A stretch of 64,000 nt of DNA, taken from Viola odorata (taxonomy: Eukaryota; Streptophyta; Magnoliopsida; Malpighiales; Violaceae). This document shows positions 13,489 to 22,369 of the stretch, in pieces. Each line of letters starts with the position of its first letter. The stretch's first letter is position 1. The position numbers were made by a program, and so were the translations under genes. The notes beneath the pieces were generated by a model that was not told where the DNA came from, did not search any database, and saw only the letters and a program-made list of their open reading frames with translations. The DNA lies in contig OY829540.1 of the NCBI GenBank assembly GCA_963691705.1, positions 73,039,488-73,103,487 of the forward strand. Direction: 5' to 3'.

Positions 13489-15585
13489 TTAGCTCCTCAA
13501 TTGATGATCAGTTCTTGATGAAGTTGTAGTTGCAGTAGTAGCGATGGCATTGATAACATTAACATGAGTATGATGCCCATCTAGATGATCACCACCATCC
13601 AACCCAGCCGCCCATCTCCTCAATATCCTCAACAGCGTCCCCGCCTTCCTCCTCCCTCTCATCGTCCCATTCCCCATCAATTCCCAAATCACCCTCTCAA
13701 TCCCCGGCGCCGCCGCCAGTTCCGCCGCCATCTCCGTCCCTCCTTTTCTACAAATCGTCACAAGAGTTGCAGCCGCACTCTCCGTCACCGTATCCGACCC
13801 TTCCCTCAACAACTTGCTTAATTTCTTGATCAATTTATAAGCCGCAACGATCGCAATCAACCCACCTCTCCTCACCACGGCTTCTAGAATCGTCACCGCC
13901 TCTTCCGGCAACACGTCGATCACGTCCTCCACCATCTCCACCACTCCTCCCTCCACCAATTTCCCCACCGTCTCTCTGTCGCTCGCCAAGTTCAAAATCG
14001 CCACCAACGCGTCCCGTTTTGAACTCGTGGGCCCGTCCTTAGCCAAGTCCATCAATCCTCTGATGACACGTGTCTTCCTACCCAATTTCTTCCGGTACGA
14101 GTGGACCCCGGTTAAGCTGAACACGGTTGCCGCCGCATTCCCTTTCGCCTCCCACGTGGAGCCAGACCGTAACACCTCAATGACGCCGTTTAGTGCTCCG
14201 TCAGTTTCCATTATCCTCGTCTTGTTCGCTTCGAGGATTGAGAGGTTGAGGATGGTGGTGACGGCGTTGACCTGCAGGCTTGGGAACTCCGAACCTACAT
14301 CCGAACCTAAGTGACGTATGAGCAAAGGGATAGCTCCAGCTTCGGCGATGCAGGCTCGGCTATCTGAATTAGACTTGGCAAGCGCACGAAGCTCATAAAC
14401 GATGCCGTTGCTGGCTCTCATTGACTGCGACGAGGAGGAAGCGGATAACTTGTTGACCAGAAACGACACCGTCATCTTCGTAGCCTCAATCGCCGCCTTG
14501 TTGGGGATAACGCCGTTAATCTTTTGACTACTACTCTCCGCGCCAGCATCAAACGGAATCTTCTGCTCACGGCACCACATAGCTATCAGATTTTTCAACG
14601 CGCGATTAGGCACCAGGTTGGTGTGGGCCAGGGTCTGACCTGTCTTGGGACACGTGTTGTGACCAGATTCAATCCACATATTAATTGATTCTCGATCGTA
14701 CGTCTGCCCTGTAGCCACCACAACCGGGTCCCGCATCAAGTCTAAACTAATCGGGCAACGAAAATCCGACGGGATGCTAACTTCCGCCGCCGGTTTTCTA
14801 CTCTTCCGATTGTCGGACCCGGGCGTGGATGATCCAAATAAAACGCATTTGGCATAACGGACGAGCCCGATCAAAGCAATCACTTCAGATTTGCATTTCT
14901 CATCCGTCTGATTTTGAACTTCTTCCTCCAAACTCTCGATTTCATCCCTACAGCTCGTACAATTTACTAACCCCAACGACGAGAATATTTCCCGGAGCTT
15001 TGACTGATCGGGGACGATTTCTCGTTTGATTCGATCGAGCATCGTCAGTACGTCGTGATTCAGCTGATGATCCGTAGCATCAACGACCGGCTTAGATTCC
15101 GAGCACTGTTTTCTGATGAGGAGGAACAGTTCTTCCACGTCATCGCTCAAATTGACTTCTCTAACCGGGAAAACATCCAGCAGAGTAGCTAATTCGACGG
15201 TTAGGTCATGGAAGGTGTTGGAAACGGCGTCGTTTTGGATGAGGAGCCACATCTTGCTTCCGCTGGCGCAGTCTTGAAGAAGAGTGTTGATTCTCTGCAG
15301 GACTACGTACATTTCTTCAAAACAGAGTAGGGCAGTGGATAAGAAGGCCGGATTGGGTCGATTCCTGAGGAGCTCATCGAACAAGATGGCGAGGAGCTTG
15401 GATTTGCGGATGATGGAGAGGGAATTGCGTTTTAGTAGGAATGGAAGAGGGTTGAGGGAACAGATTTGTTGGGAAAGTAGGAGGAGCGATTGGACAAGCG
15501 GCTGGTGGGTATATTTGGGCGGTATAAATGCGGCGGCCGATGGGCGGCGTTTTCTTGGTGGGAATAGCTGAGGAGATACGGCCAT
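13489..15585 (-). CDS. PUB16: Plant U-box E3 ubiquitin ligase with ARM repeats (PUB16/18/19-like)
   Basis: Intronless, 698 aa from the first ATG at 15585. Order of parts: an N-terminal UND-type helical region (about 25-250); a U-box at about 271-345 beginning IPSDFRCPISLDLMRDPVVV, with the YDRESINMWIESGH and CPKTGQTL elements intact; and a C-terminal armadillo-repeat region (about 370-660, for example NAVTTILNLS, GNAAATVFSL, DALVAILNLA). The U-box recruits E2 enzymes, and ARM repeats usually bind substrates such as receptor kinases or exocyst subunits. Length and lack of introns fit the PUB16/18/19 group, whose members act in stress, ABA and sometimes immune signalling. PUB16 is preferred because remembered Arabidopsis gene order puts PUB16 between OFP1 and CIPK14, as here. 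Confidence 0.93.
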   Translation of the reverse strand: MAVSPQLFPPRKRRPSAAAFIPPKYTHQPLVQSLLLLSQQICSLNPLPFLLKRNSLSIIRKSKLLAILFDELLRNRPNPAFLSTALLCFEEMYVVLQRINTLLQDCASGSKMWLLIQNDAVSNTFHDLTVELATLLDVFPVREVNLSDDVEELFLLIRKQCSESKPVVDATDHQLNHDVLTMLDRIKREIVPDQSKLREIFSSLGLVNCTSCRDEIESLEEEVQNQTDEKCKSEVIALIGLVRYAKCVLFGSSTPGSDNRKSRKPAAEVSIPSDFRCPISLDLMRDPVVVATGQTYDRESINMWIESGHNTCPKTGQTLAHTNLVPNRALKNLIAMWCREQKIPFDAGAESSSQKINGVIPNKAAIEATKMTVSFLVNKLSASSSSQSMRASNGIVYELRALAKSNSDSRACIAEAGAIPLLIRHLGSDVGSEFPSLQVNAVTTILNLSILEANKTRIMETDGALNGVIEVLRSGSTWEAKGNAAATVFSLTGVHSYRKKLGRKTRVIRGLMDLAKDGPTSSKRDALVAILNLASDRETVGKLVEGGVVEMVEDVIDVLPEEAVTILEAVVRRGGLIAIVAAYKLIKKLSKLLREGSDTVTESAAATLVTICRKGGTEMAAELAAAPGIERVIWELMGNGTMRGRRKAGTLLRILRRWAAGLDGGDHLDGHHTHVNVINAIATTATTTSSRTDHQLRS

Positions 15586-15714
15586 CAATGGAAGAAATAA
15601 ATGATTAGAAAGAGAAATGGATGGAAAATGAATGAGCGAATTTGGATTGAAGATGAAGTTTTGTTTAATTTCTTGTTAAAAAAGGAACAAAAAAGATTTT
15701 TCTTTGTTTGTATG

Positions 15715-15724
15715 TTTATATATA
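15715..15724 (-). promoter_or_regulatory. TATA box of the U-box gene
   Basis: On the coding strand this reads TATATATAAA, about 130 bp upstream of the ATG at 15585, a spacing that leaves a leader of roughly 100 nt. No other TATA-like element lies closer. Confidence 0.5.
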
Positions 15725-16511
15725 TTTATTATATGAACATGTGGATGAAGGTAACAGGAAATGAAGTATGGGTCAGCGCGGCTGAGGGGTGAAACAAGAT
15801 AAGCAGATAGCTGGTTTTTGACGGCTTTTGCTTGTTTATTTTGGCAGGCCGTTTACTAAGTAAAGAACTGAAAATTTTCAATTGTTTGTTAATATCACCA
15901 TGTGCCGGAGACTAATTTCGTTCATTCGTGTGTGATTAGATAATAGGAAAATATTTTTTTGTCACTATCTCGAATTCAAATTTAAGTTCCATTCCATCAT
16001 CTCCACCAAACGAAGGTGGGTCAGGTTTAACAAACCCGCCGCCTGGCGACCATAATTCATGCTTAAACAACATGCTGTGTTTGTATTCAAAGTATGAACT
16101 GGTAAGCATTTATATTTTTATTTCTTTGTTCATACGATACTGTTGGTATGGTGGTTGTGGACTTGCTTGCTTCCTCACCCATTTGTTTGTCTATAAACAA
16201 TTGATGCATTATTATTTGTGGCTTGCCTTTACAGCCACATAACCATATATCCAGCTATCCTATTTAACAAAATGCTTCCTTTTGCTTCCTTTTAACCTTT
16301 TAAAGATAAATGTTTTTGTGTTTTGTGTTTTATTTTTTTATTTTTTATTATTATTAAATTAAAAAATATTACTAGCAAAACAAAAATGTACGCCTTAAAT
16401 GATTAAAAGGGCTACCAAGGATGGATGCCAAGTCCCTTGGATGAAGAAAGGTACTACTACAACATATGCTCCAAGAAGTGGCATGTGTTAACTTATCTGG
16501 TTCAATATATA

Positions 16512-16596
16512 CTCGCGTTCTTTAAATAAAAGTCTACAATTCAGTTTTTGTTGTGATTTAAGCAAAAGTTTACTTATTTAGTCTTTATATATGGAG
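16512..16596. mobile_element. Short Stowaway-like MITE (candidate)
   Basis: An 85-bp segment is flanked by TA on both sides. Its left end (CTCGCGTTCTTTAAATAAAAG) and the complement of its right end (CTCCATATATAAAGACTAAA) form an imperfect inverted repeat of the CTCC type. It is small and diverged, so it is a candidate only. Confidence 0.35.
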
Positions 16597-17020
16597 TAAT
16601 CACGTCTTTTAAATACTTTATCTCGTACTTTACCGATCGGACAAGAACAAAATTAATTATATGGTTTATGGCACAGTCAAATAAGGTGGCAATTAGAAAC
16701 CAAATTACCTGCCAAGTGACATGTTCCCTTGCATATGTCAACCGGGTCTTGGTTTTAATTTATTTGAATTAGTGTTAATAAATGGTTTAGTTTTGTGACT
16801 TTTGTAGAAATTTAGAAATGAAAAACGGGAGAAAGGGAAAGAAGTGTGCGATTGACTTTATGCTAATGCTTCTGTTTAAGTTGTTGATCATCTTCAGATT
16901 GTATCAGTCGGCATCATCACTTGCTAAGGCCAGGCATTTATTTACGGGGAAATTCTATAGTAGCTTGTTTATAATATTGTTAGTTGAAGAGGATAAATTT
17001 GCAGAGGATGGCATTAGTTA

Positions 17021-17095
17021 TCATTAATGTAGGATTTGATGAAGGGAACAGAAAGACAAACAAACCATAACAGAAATCAAATCCTACATTAATGA
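17021..17095. repeat. Perfect 20-bp inverted repeat, 35-nt loop
   Basis: The arm 17021-17040 (TCATTAATGTAGGATTTGAT) is the exact reverse complement of 17076-17095. The sequence between them is unpaired. It lies about 0.7 kb downstream of the first TFIIS-like gene. Either strand would fold into a clean stem-loop. Confidence 0.8.
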
Positions 17096-17527
17096 AACGT
17101 TATGAGAATCAAAAAATAATCTCATCATTTTGACCTAAAATTTCGTATAAAACTCAATCAAACAGCTGAAACAATAGCTCACTCACCCAAACAAACAAAA
17201 ACAGAAAATCTTAGGTGGACTGTTTAATTTGCATCAAAATACACAATTTACAGAGATCTATGTCCTAAAATTGGCGAAGAATGACATCCATGGATTAACA
17301 AAATCGTAGTTTATGACACAGTGGGTCACGTTCAACAGCAGCACTAGAGGGAAAGCTAAAGGCTAACAATCTACCTATTCTGTTCTGCATCTTCGTTTAC
17401 TTACATCTTCCTTGGGAGAGGTTAAAATTACGGATTCTTGTAACTTTCGATGAAAATTCTAATAACTTTACTAATATTTCTAGTAATTTTTTATCAAAAT
17501 CTAGTGATCTAATTTTTGACAGCAGAT

Positions 17528-19342
17528 TTTAGCTACATAGTTCAAACTTAATTGTCTATAATGATTGTATTTTTTTACAATGCTAAAATGCTGGCTAAAA
17601 AACTGATGGTACTTTTACAAAAAAATCTTTTCGTTTGCAATCTTGAATTAAAAAAAGTCTAATTAGACAAAATCTAAACAATTGTTGTACAGCAGTGGCC
17701 GGTTTCATTAAAATAAAGTGCAGAGAGAATACACAATTTCCTAATTAAATTCAGTATCGTTACATTCAATACATCAAAACGGGTTCTTCTTCAACAGTAG
17801 ACACCTTTGTGCCGATCTTGGACAGCTTTCTCACCCTAATTTGCTCATTCTCGAGTTGGCGTTTGTGGCTCGCCATCTCTTCGGTGTTCATACAAGCAAC
17901 GCCCTCTGGCTCCACTTCTCCGAGTAAAATCTTCCTGCGAAAATCCGGGTTTCTTGGATCTCTTATGTTGAACAAAATAGATTGCCACTTCAACTTGTTT
18001 GCGCCGGTGAATGCTCCCAAGTTTCGAAACAACACGGATTCAAGAACCCCAGCAACATAAATCAGATTGCATCGCGCCGCGGCTTCCCTCGTTTCATCGC
18101 ATTCAATTTCCTCAACCACTTTCGAGAGTGCCTCCACCAAACGGGATCGAATCTTGCTACGAACTGCGTCCCGATCACAAGCGTCGACTTTCTTGGAAAC
18201 AGGAGCGACTCCTTCTACTCTCTTCATATTCTTAACTTGTGCGGCAATCTTGGTAGTAGAACTCTTGTTCTTGGGCGCCGCCGTTCTGATGGTTCTTGAT
18301 TCTGTACGCCCGCCATCATGATACAGCTTCCTTCTCCAATCATCAAGAAGACACGTAGCAGCTGTTTGGATGGAACTGTCGGGGTGGTCTGTGAGATGAT
18401 CAAGCTCTCCGGCGATTGCTGTTGAGAGAATATCATGGGTTGTGATCGGAGTGCTTCTCATGCGATGCAAAAGAGCAACGCATCTGGATTCTTGATGAGC
18501 TGCTTGTGCAGCTTTTTTTGCTGCCTCAAATAACATGAAAGCTTGTTTCTTCATCATCATCATCTTTAGATTAGATTAGATTGCAAAGAATTCTTGATTA
18601 GGAAATATTCAGAGTTTAGGTTGCATGAGCAGCGTTTAAATATAGAAGATTACAAATCCTAATCGAGTTCCGATTCGGAATAAACCCTAATTCTATTACG
18701 TGCAGGATTTCTTCTGTAAACAATTACGAACCAAAACTGGGCCTAATTCTTTGTGGGCCTATTTTACTTCTGTTTGGTGTCTGGGCTTATATAAATAAAA
18801 TTGCACGCACCTAATATTTTTAAAACCAGTAACCTAAATATTTAAACTTTAAAACAATATCGTCATTTCGTAAAAAGGAATCATCCAATAAACCTAACAA
18901 AAATGATAAAAAAAATTATTTTGCTCAATTTTAATATTTTTTTTTAAAGAAGAAGGAAAAATCCCTATTAGGGATCTTAAAAAATTATTTTTAAGTATAT
19001 ATAATTTAATATTGAATGATAAAAAATACAAATTCATTATATTAAGACATGATGCTAATCCTATCATTAAGTTTTTTCTATTTTTTTTCCACAAATCACA
19101 TCAATATATACTTCGTATAAGTGAGAAGGTATTTGGTAATTTGTCACCTTTGAAACTATCGAAATCTAATCATCAATTAAAAAGTATAGAGTATACAGTA
19201 ATGACCTTGAAATAACATTTCATATCAACAATGCTCATGAATTAGAAAAAAACTATTTTAATAGAAAAGTAAATAGTAAACTCAGTCTTTTGTTTATTTA
19301 TTTATTTGTTTGTTTGTTTTTGTCTTTTAGGTGAATTGAATT
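17528..19342. repeat. Segmental duplication, copy A
   Basis: This segment matches 22370-24030 in the same orientation, at an offset of 4842 bp at its start. It holds the whole TFIIS-like gene with about 240 bp of downstream and 780 bp of upstream flank. Copy A has about 145 bp (around 18880-19022) absent from copy B, and lacks a 7-bp insertion that B has near 23521. Both edges fall in TE-like DNA. Confidence 0.92.
17766..18563 (-). CDS. TFIIS-like protein with LW and central domains, no zinc ribbon (copy A)
   Basis: Intronless, 265 aa, from the first of four ATG codons at 18563. Residues about 10-85 resemble the TFIIS N-terminal LW-type helical domain (LLHRMRSTPITTHDILSTAI, TCLLDDWRRKLY). 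Residues about 127-250 are the TFIIS central domain (RDAVRSKIRSRLVEAL, LKWQSILFNIRDPRNPDFRR, ILLGEVEPEGVACMNTEEMA), which in true TFIIS docks on RNA polymerase II. The protein ends at VLMY soon after, so the C-terminal zinc ribbon with its catalytic Asp-Glu hairpin is missing. It is therefore unlikely to stimulate transcript cleavage; a binding or competing role is an inference. A TATA-like CTATATTTAAA lies near 18640 on the coding strand. Copy B differs at 10 residues by my count. Confidence 0.88.
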   Translation of the reverse strand: MMMMKKQAFMLFEAAKKAAQAAHQESRCVALLHRMRSTPITTHDILSTAIAGELDHLTDHPDSSIQTAATCLLDDWRRKLYHDGGRTESRTIRTAAPKNKSSTTKIAAQVKNMKRVEGVAPVSKKVDACDRDAVRSKIRSRLVEALSKVVEEIECDETREAAARCNLIYVAGVLESVLFRNLGAFTGANKLKWQSILFNIRDPRNPDFRRKILLGEVEPEGVACMNTEEMASHKRQLENEQIRVRKLSKIGTKVSTVEEEPVLMY

Positions 19343-20137
19343 ATTATGGAGAAATTCTATAATAATGTGTTTATAATATTATTAGTTGACTTATAGTGTT
19401 GTTAGATTTGAGTAGTTCAGCACAGAGCTATCTGCTTACGATGAAATGGAGATCTACAAATATCTACAAGATCTACCCCCGCTTATGATGAAGTGAAGAT
19501 CTAATTTGAATGAATGTATCATGAACTGCTCAAATCTGGTGTCACACCAAAACTCGAGAATGACTTATGATGGCGGGAAGAAGTTCAAAGTTTTGTTGCA
19601 AAGGAATTTAGGTGCTACATTTTTTATGAACTATGTCATTTTTCATTTCGGTGCTTCTTACATAAATGACAAAGACTGGAGCTCCAGTGTTCTTCTCTAA
19701 AACCACCTTGAAATTCTCCCATCCGTCGTATGCGATCCTCCAGCGTGGACTAGGCTCGCCGGATTTCAAGAGTTCTGGATACCTTTCCTTAAAATGACAC
19801 CTCACTTCCTTCAAAATTGGTTTAAAGGAGCAGAAACCTTTTAAGACCATATTGGAAGATGAAATTTAAAATTTTCTAATTTAAATTATTAACAATTTGA
19901 ATGATGAATTGGTAAAATAAAAGAGCGACTTGTATTAGCACACCGCTACATACGAGGGAAATACTAAAAAGAAACATTCTAATTACATGCTACTTATTTA
20001 ACAAATGAAACGAGACGAACTAACATTTTTACTTAAAAAACAACATATATGATGTGTTTATATAAATTTGATAACTATCAATTTGATTAAAAAGAGAACA
20101 TATTCAAGTAAAAAAAGTGTTAACTCTCAATTATTTC
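19343..20137. other. Repeat-rich spacer with inverted gene-like fragments
   Basis: No intact gene. It starts with the repeat shared with 16946-16990, then a 16-bp inverted repeat with one mismatch (19404-19419 against 19522-19537) enclosing two direct repeats (19434-19457, 19481-19503), then two coding-like fragments in opposite orientation (see the next entry). The remainder is A/T-rich. Confidence 0.5.
19550..19850. pseudogene. Two diverged copies of an unknown coding fragment in inverted orientation
   Basis: On the minus strand an 80-codon frame (19608-19850) contains WRIAYDGWENFKVVLEKNTG followed by APVFVIYV. On the plus strand, starting near 19560, a frame contains RMTYDGGKKFKVLLQRNLG followed by ATFFMNYV. 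The two align without gaps over about 27 residues at roughly half identity, so they are paralogous protein-coding remnants facing each other. I do not recognise the family. Neither has the context of an intact gene. Confidence 0.4.
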
Positions 20138-20957
20138 ATGATACATCAATTTCTTATTAATAGTAATATTGTAGTAGTATTGTACTACCTCCGTCCTTTT
20201 TTAATGGACGCGAGGGAGTGAAGCTCGGTGTTTAAGGCAACTTGTCTGCCTCTCGTCCACGTGTCAGCCGCTGGTACCTTCTTCCTTTTTTCTCTCTTCT
20301 CTTTCTTTTTTTCTCTCTTTTTTTTCTTTCTCCCTCTGTCCCAAAAAATACTCCCTCTATCATCGTTTCTTATTCTCACCTCCGCCACAGAAAGGAGCGG
20401 AAGGACGTCTCGAGTTGGGAGCGGGTGGAACGGATCCATTCCGACCAGCCACGAGCCTCCACGCATCGGCGCGTCCTGTCTCCGATTCGGCCGCCGCCAC
20501 CCTTGTTCTGCTCGCCTTGTCATTTCCAGCAAGAATCTATGCTCGCCACGCCATTCCGACCAGCCAAACTTGTTTTATTTTTTATTTGAAATCGGAGGAG
20601 GAAAAATGAAAGAGAACACCTTTTTCTGCTTTTGCTGACACCTTCTTTTCCATGTTTTTCAACAAATTTCAAATGTGGCCCTTTAAGTTTTCCGTTTCCC
20701 TTTTTTGCCTTGTATGATGCGTAGCTCAGTATGAAAACGACGGGTCGTTTGGGGGCATTTTTGTCAGAACACCAACAAAGTGGACACAATTGAAATTGCG
20801 TCAGTAAAAAATGGACAACGTTTTTTCCCTAAAACGTCCATTAAACCTGGACAGAGGGAGTATTTACGAAACGTGGGTGATGTGTTGTGGTCTTCGTTTT
20901 CAAGTTTTGGAGCATTTTTGCACGAGAAGAAAAGAAAATAGTAGTAGTAGTAATTAT
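20138..20957. repeat. Short duplicated segment, copy 1 (interrupted by a MITE)
   Basis: 20138-20184 plus 20861-20957 together match 21864-22010 nearly base for base (ATGATACATCAATTTCTTAT at the start; a TAG trinucleotide run at the end). The 676-bp element in the middle is absent from the other copy. Confidence 0.85.
20185..20860. mobile_element. 676-bp Stowaway/mariner-type MITE with TA target site duplication
   Basis: Left end CTACCTCCGTCC then TTTAATGGACG; the complement of the right end is CTCCCTCTGTCC then TTTAATGGACG, an inverted terminal repeat of about 26 bp. TA flanks both sides (20183-20184, 20861-20862). The paralogous segment at 21864-22010 carries the uninterrupted site with a single TA (21909-21910). 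The interior is GC-richer than its surroundings, has a CT-rich stretch, and contains CCATTCCGACCAGCC twice (20436 and 20551). Open frames inside do not resemble a transposase, so it is non-autonomous. Confidence 0.85.
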
Positions 20958-21863
20958 CTATACTATATAAAAAGCACGAAGGGCTTTATTCTTTAAAAGT
21001 CTATTATTATTATATAATAAAAAATAAAATGTTACAAAATAAATATTTTGAGTATATATTTAATGATTACGTAAATATATTTCTTCAGATTTTAACATAT
21101 TTTTTTAGATAAAAACTAGATAATGTTTTCAATTTTAAGATAAACAACATTCGTTAGTCTTTAAAAAAAAACTTAAATATATATATTTCCTATATGGCAA
21201 AAGTAGAAAGAAAATCGGTACATTCGTTAGTCTCTTAGAAAATCACATGGGATACCTTGTAATAATATTTTAAATAACACTAATAATAGTAAATTAGAAA
21301 GTGAACAACCTTATAAATTAATTTTTCAATTAAGTAATGAAAATTTATTTCTATTATTAATGAAAATTTATTTAATTAATAAAGAATTATAATATTCATA
21401 ACTTTTGGTAAGAGCTTGAAATTAGTAAATGATTTATCATAGAAAAATATACTTAGTATTGTGAGTTAAGAAAGTTAGCAAAAATAAATTATATTTGTAT
21501 AAACTATATATATATATATATATATTTTAAAGTGAATTAATATAAAAATTATGAATAATTAATGTATATTAAATCAATTCTTTAGAATTTAAATTTATAT
21601 TAAATAAGTTTTTGATAGTATGAAAAATAAAAGAAGGTGATTTTTTTATAATAAAATATTCGCATCATAATATTAAATTATAATTAACAAAAAAATCATT
21701 TAAATAATTTAATATTTTAAATTCTAAAATACAAAAGAGAAAGATATTTTGTACAACGTAGCTGGCAGCAGATCAAGGCAACTGACACCGATAGAGCCCT
21801 AAACTACCCAACTAAAGGAGACGGCTAGTTACCACTCACTTAAACAACCAAGTACCAGCACAC
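20958..21863. other. Very AT-rich spacer
   Basis: Only A/T-rich sequence is visible, with an (AT)n microsatellite at about 21507-21526. No open frame or transposon end is recognised. Confidence 0.5.
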
Positions 21864-22010
21864 ATGATACATCAATTTCTTATTAATAGTAGTACTGTAG
21901 TAGTATTGTATTTGCGAAACGTGGGTGATGTGTTGTGGTCTTCGTTTTCAAGTTGGAGCATTTTTGCACGAGAAGAAAAGAAAATAGTAGTAGTAGTAGT
22001 AGTAATTATA
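21864..22010. repeat. Short duplicated segment, copy 2 (empty MITE site)
   Basis: This is the uninterrupted paralogue of 20138-20957, carrying a single TA at 21909-21910 where the MITE sits in copy 1. It ends in a longer TAG repeat than copy 1. Confidence 0.85.
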
Positions 22011-22049
22011 ATGACAATTACTACTATGACCTGTGGCCCCTGTGCGAGG

Positions 22050-22276
22050 TACCCATAGATTTGGCTCCAAATTGAGTGTGGTTGGAGTCCTACCAGTTCT
22101 GTATTGGAGCTGTAGCCACAATGTGCCAAGCCATAAGCTTGGGGTAGCCTACCTGCCTCCCACTTATCTACATAATTCTTAAAAGATCTAAAAGGTGACT
22201 TGACCTTCATCAGAGATTCTTCGTCTCTTAGTAATGAAGGAAACCAAACAGCAACATCTAAAGCAACACACCACAA
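22050..22276 (-). pseudogene. Unrecognised coding-like fragment
   Basis: The minus frame has a normal amino-acid composition (DVAVWFPSLLRDEESLMKV, then FRSFKNYVDKWEAGRLPQAY) in DNA where chance frames are usually Phe/Ile/Lys/Asn-rich. It runs on into a repeat-encoded tail that is not real protein; a donor-like CACAG|GTCAT lies near 22040. It may be an exon remnant captured next to the TFIIS-like copy B. I cannot name the family. Confidence 0.25.
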
Positions 22277-22369
22277 GTCAAATAATGATAAAATAAGCTA
22301 TAAACCTGCAAATTGTTCAAAATTATTCCAGCATTGAGTGAGCAGAAGAAACACTATTTGCAAGCACGC

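Larger units (their letters stand above)
15789..17527. other. Intergenic region with small repeats and a hairpin
   Basis: No gene is seen. It contains a possible 85-bp Stowaway-like element (16512-16596), a repeat shared with 19350-19392 (GAAATTCTATAnTA...TTTATAATATTnTTAGTTGA, starting near 16948) and the hairpin at 17021-17095. Confidence 0.5.

Noticed and set aside
20228..20640. Overlapping 115-136-codon frames as genes
   Set aside because: All lie inside the TA-flanked MITE, are low-complexity (poly-Ser/Phe or poly-Lys) and have no homology signature.
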